Source: Glandiceps talaboti (taxonomy: Eukaryota; Hemichordata; Enteropneusta; Spengelidae). Taken from it: a DNA stretch of 64,000 bases. Of this stretch, positions 61,806-64,000 are shown piece after piece. The stretch lies in the NCBI RefSeq assembly GCF_964340395.1, contig NC_135550.1:30011176-30075175 (forward strand), read 5' to 3'. How positions within the stretch are numbered: the first letter of the stretch is position 1; each line of letters opens with the position of its first letter. The notes below the pieces were generated by a model. The model searched no databases and was not told the origin of the DNA. It was given only the letters and a program-made list of their open reading frames with translations. A program made the position numbers and the translations under genes.

Positions 61806-62039
61806 AGATACGTATCAGAATGTTTCTATCAGAGTAAATAAAATGTTGATAATATCGATAATATTGATGTGTTTAGCCAATTGTATATGAAAAGGGGTAA
61901 AAGTTCACTCACCACGACTTGCGCGATCACAGAAACATGTTATGTTACCCCTTTCATATACAATTGGCTAAACATGCCAATATTAACGATATTATCAACA
62001 TTTTATTGTATTCCAATAGAAAAATTCTGATACATATCT
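61806..62039. mobile_element. Foldback element: 95-bp inverted arms around a 44-bp loop
   Basis: The left arm 61806-61900 and right arm 61945-62039 are reverse complements at roughly 88% by eye. Long perfect blocks include TAGCCAATTGTATATGAAA and ATAAAATGTTGATAATATCG. The transcript of either strand would form a long near-perfect hairpin. There is no coding potential and no obvious target-site duplication. Confidence 0.85.
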
Positions 62040-62205
62040 ATGGCTCTATTAACACTAATAGATGACACAGCAATTCTCACCCAGGAATTAAGTATGTATT
62101 AATCAACATGTTGTAGATAAACAAACACTTTTCTACAGTTTGTATGCAGCACTTTGTGAGAAAGTAATGACAACACAGACTGAGTATGCCTACATATATA
62201 TTAGA

Positions 62206-62290
62206 CTGTAAGATACGTCAAGTTCTTCAGCCCTATCAGGCTTCTTAACTGGCTGATAGCATTACATGGCACAAATGTTGTATCTTACAG
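62206..62290. repeat. 85-bp nested hairpin
   Basis: The perfect 11-bp outer pair is CTGTAAGATAC (62206-62216) and GTATCTTACAG (62280-62290). Nested inside is CTATCAG...CTGATAG around GCTTCTTAACTGG. It could be a tiny inverted-repeat element or a structured RNA or DNA site; nothing identifies it further. Confidence 0.6.
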
Positions 62291-62335
62291 ACAACATATG
62301 TATATACCATATGTAACAAGTCATTGAAAATGACA

Positions 62336-63252
62336 TAGTCCCCACTATGATTGGGTTTTAAGGAACTGGCAGTTTATGTTGTCATTTTCAAACCTGGTTA
62401 ATGTTGTTTGGCCTATGGTTGTTTTTGATATCACTACTCTGTTCAAGCATGTCTGAGTTATGGCTTTGGACATGAAAACTGTGCCAACAAAATGGCTGCC
62501 AGGCAGCCATATCGGATTGTATAACGATGGAAATGGATATGCACATGTATAGAACGCTGTTCTAATACCAACTTAGAATGAGATCTGTTCAAGCATGTCT
62601 GAGTTATGGCTTTGGACATGGAAAATTCGGATCTTGGATCATATCACGACAACAATGAATATGCACATGTATGTCATAGAACACTGTCCTAATACCAACT
62701 TTGAATGAGATCTGTTCAAGCATGTCTGAATTATGGCTTTGGACATGGAAAATTCGCAAACAAAATGCTGCCAGGCAGCCATATTGGATTGTATCACGAT
62801 GAAAATGGATATGCACATGTATGTCATAGAACACTGTCCTAAAACCAACTTTGAATGAGATCTGTTCAAGCATGTCTGAATTATGGCTTTGGACATGGAA
62901 AATTTGCAAACAAAATGGCTGCCAGGCAGCCATATTGGATCGTATCACGACAACAATGAATATGCACATGTATGTCATAGAACGCTGTCCTAATACCAAC
63001 TTTGAATGAGATCTGTTCAAGCATGTCTGAGTTATGGCTTTGGACAGGGAAAATTCGCAAACAAAATGGATGCTAGGCGGCCATATTGGATCGTATCATA
63101 AAACAAATTGACGTGCATATGTATGCCATAGTATGTTGCCCCTGTACCAAGTTTGAAAAAAATCGGTCAAGGCATCTCCAAGAAACGGCTCTGGACGGAC
63201 GGACGGAACCCAATCCATAAGTCCCCGCTCGGACTACATCCGGCGGGGACTA
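62336..63252. mobile_element. Non-autonomous TIR element with internal ~155-bp tandem repeats
   Basis: It begins TAGTCCCCACTATGATTGGG and ends in the reverse complement of TAGTCCCCGCC..., so the ends are inverted (GTCCCC / GGGGAC), with TA on both sides as possible target duplication. GATTGGGTT is shared subterminally on both sides. Near the right end AGTCCCCGC and GCGGGGACT form a local hairpin. The interior has about four to five copies of a ~155-bp unit containing CTGTTCAAGCATGTCTGAGT, AATGGCTGCCAGGCAGCCAT and ATATGCACATGTATGTCATA. The 138-codon minus-strand frame across the repeats is not a gene. Confidence 0.75.
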
Positions 63253-64000
63253 AAAAACAGTAATGACAGACAGATTATTATACAACCACTTCATTTACAC
63301 ACTTTTATGATTATGGGATTATTTGTTCAACACAAATAATAGCATAGGCATGCATAACATGATTGGACACAAAAATCACTACCCATACAAAACCATGATG
63401 TCAGACACCAAATATGGATTCATCTACAGTATTTCACTTTAATTTTTAATTATCATCATGAGATAAAAACGTAAATAGTAAATGGGCACACAATCACAAT
63501 AAAAATCGGGAAATTATTTACATATAAAATCAAGCAGTATGAAAGGTCACTTGATAATACATGAATATAAATTGATTTGAATTCTTGTTGGACTCTACCG
63601 TTTTAGTAGTTGAATGACCGACCCTGTCACGCAAACGATTCTGATATCCTTGCCAAAGTTCAAAGTTCACATTATAATCAGGTTTCTACATGCTTAACTT
63701 AAGGATTACTAAATTATGTTGATAGTAGAGAAACAATATACCATATTGATATCCTGATTATAAGTTATATAACAGGTGATTTTGAAAGTCAGAATTGGAC
63801 TAAATATGTGTTTGACAACACATAGTAAGATAGTGTCATCAACGCTACAGTTGTGTTTGAATGATGAATGAGTCATTCTCTATACTTAGGGTTTACACAT
63901 CACTATGACTAATTTTACTATTGAGTTTTTAAGTACATAAACCAATGCTATCTATTACATGTAGGGTAACCAACAGAATAGGTGTTTTCTAGATAACTTA
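63253..64000. other. Window end, nothing recognised
   Basis: AT-rich sequence without a supported gene, RNA or mobile element. Confidence 0.4.

Overview
The window looks like nuclear DNA from an invertebrate metazoan. It is AT-rich, and its genes have GT-AG introns of up to 17 kb separated by large non-coding stretches. Microsatellites and minisatellites are dense, and there are tRNA-derived SINEs and short inverted-repeat elements. The gene set (a BCL11-type zinc-finger factor, TMEM160, a PP1-binding ankyrin protein and a peripherin/rds-type tetraspanin) is animal. The divergent repeat content and long BCL11 homopolymers argue against a vertebrate. I cannot name the phylum; a marine bilaterian such as a hemichordate, lancelet or lophotrochozoan is plausible.

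Layout. (1) 1-27.5 kb holds the 3' part of a BCL11A/B homologue on +. The CCHC-finger exon is 4202-4594, a 17.45-kb repeat-studded intron follows, and the large terminal exon starts at 22046 with its stop at 24435. A long 3'UTR probably ends near 27.54 kb. Exon 1 lies upstream of the window. (2) 27.5-31.8 kb is intergenic and contains a 1.9-kb minisatellite of about 47 copies of a 40-bp unit. (3) 32217-36821 is a complete four-exon TMEM160 gene on +, including a 25-nt microexon. A 19-copy 33-bp minisatellite begins 8 nt after its stop. (4) 37.5-47 kb is intergenic, with an inverted-repeat element and many microsatellites. (5) 47826-48494 is a single-exon PPP1R27/MYPT-like ankyrin protein with an RVxF PP1-docking motif and a TATA+Inr promoter about 0.7 kb upstream. 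(6) 53941-59846 is a complete three-exon peripherin/rds-like tetraspanin on -. Its last exon sits directly against a ~390-nt (GA)n tract that reads as a giant polypyrimidine tract on the sense strand. (7) 60216-60464 is a possible small N-acylated protein divergent from the tetraspanin. (8) 61.4-63.3 kb is a cluster of foldback and TIR elements.

The genes are ordinary neighbours rather than an operon or pathway: a nuclear repressor, a mitochondrial membrane protein, a phosphatase-targeting protein and a membrane-disc tetraspanin. The exon assembly of TMEM160 and of the peripherin homologue was done by hand from splice sites, phases and family similarity. Family assignments come from recalled family sequences, not from a database search.
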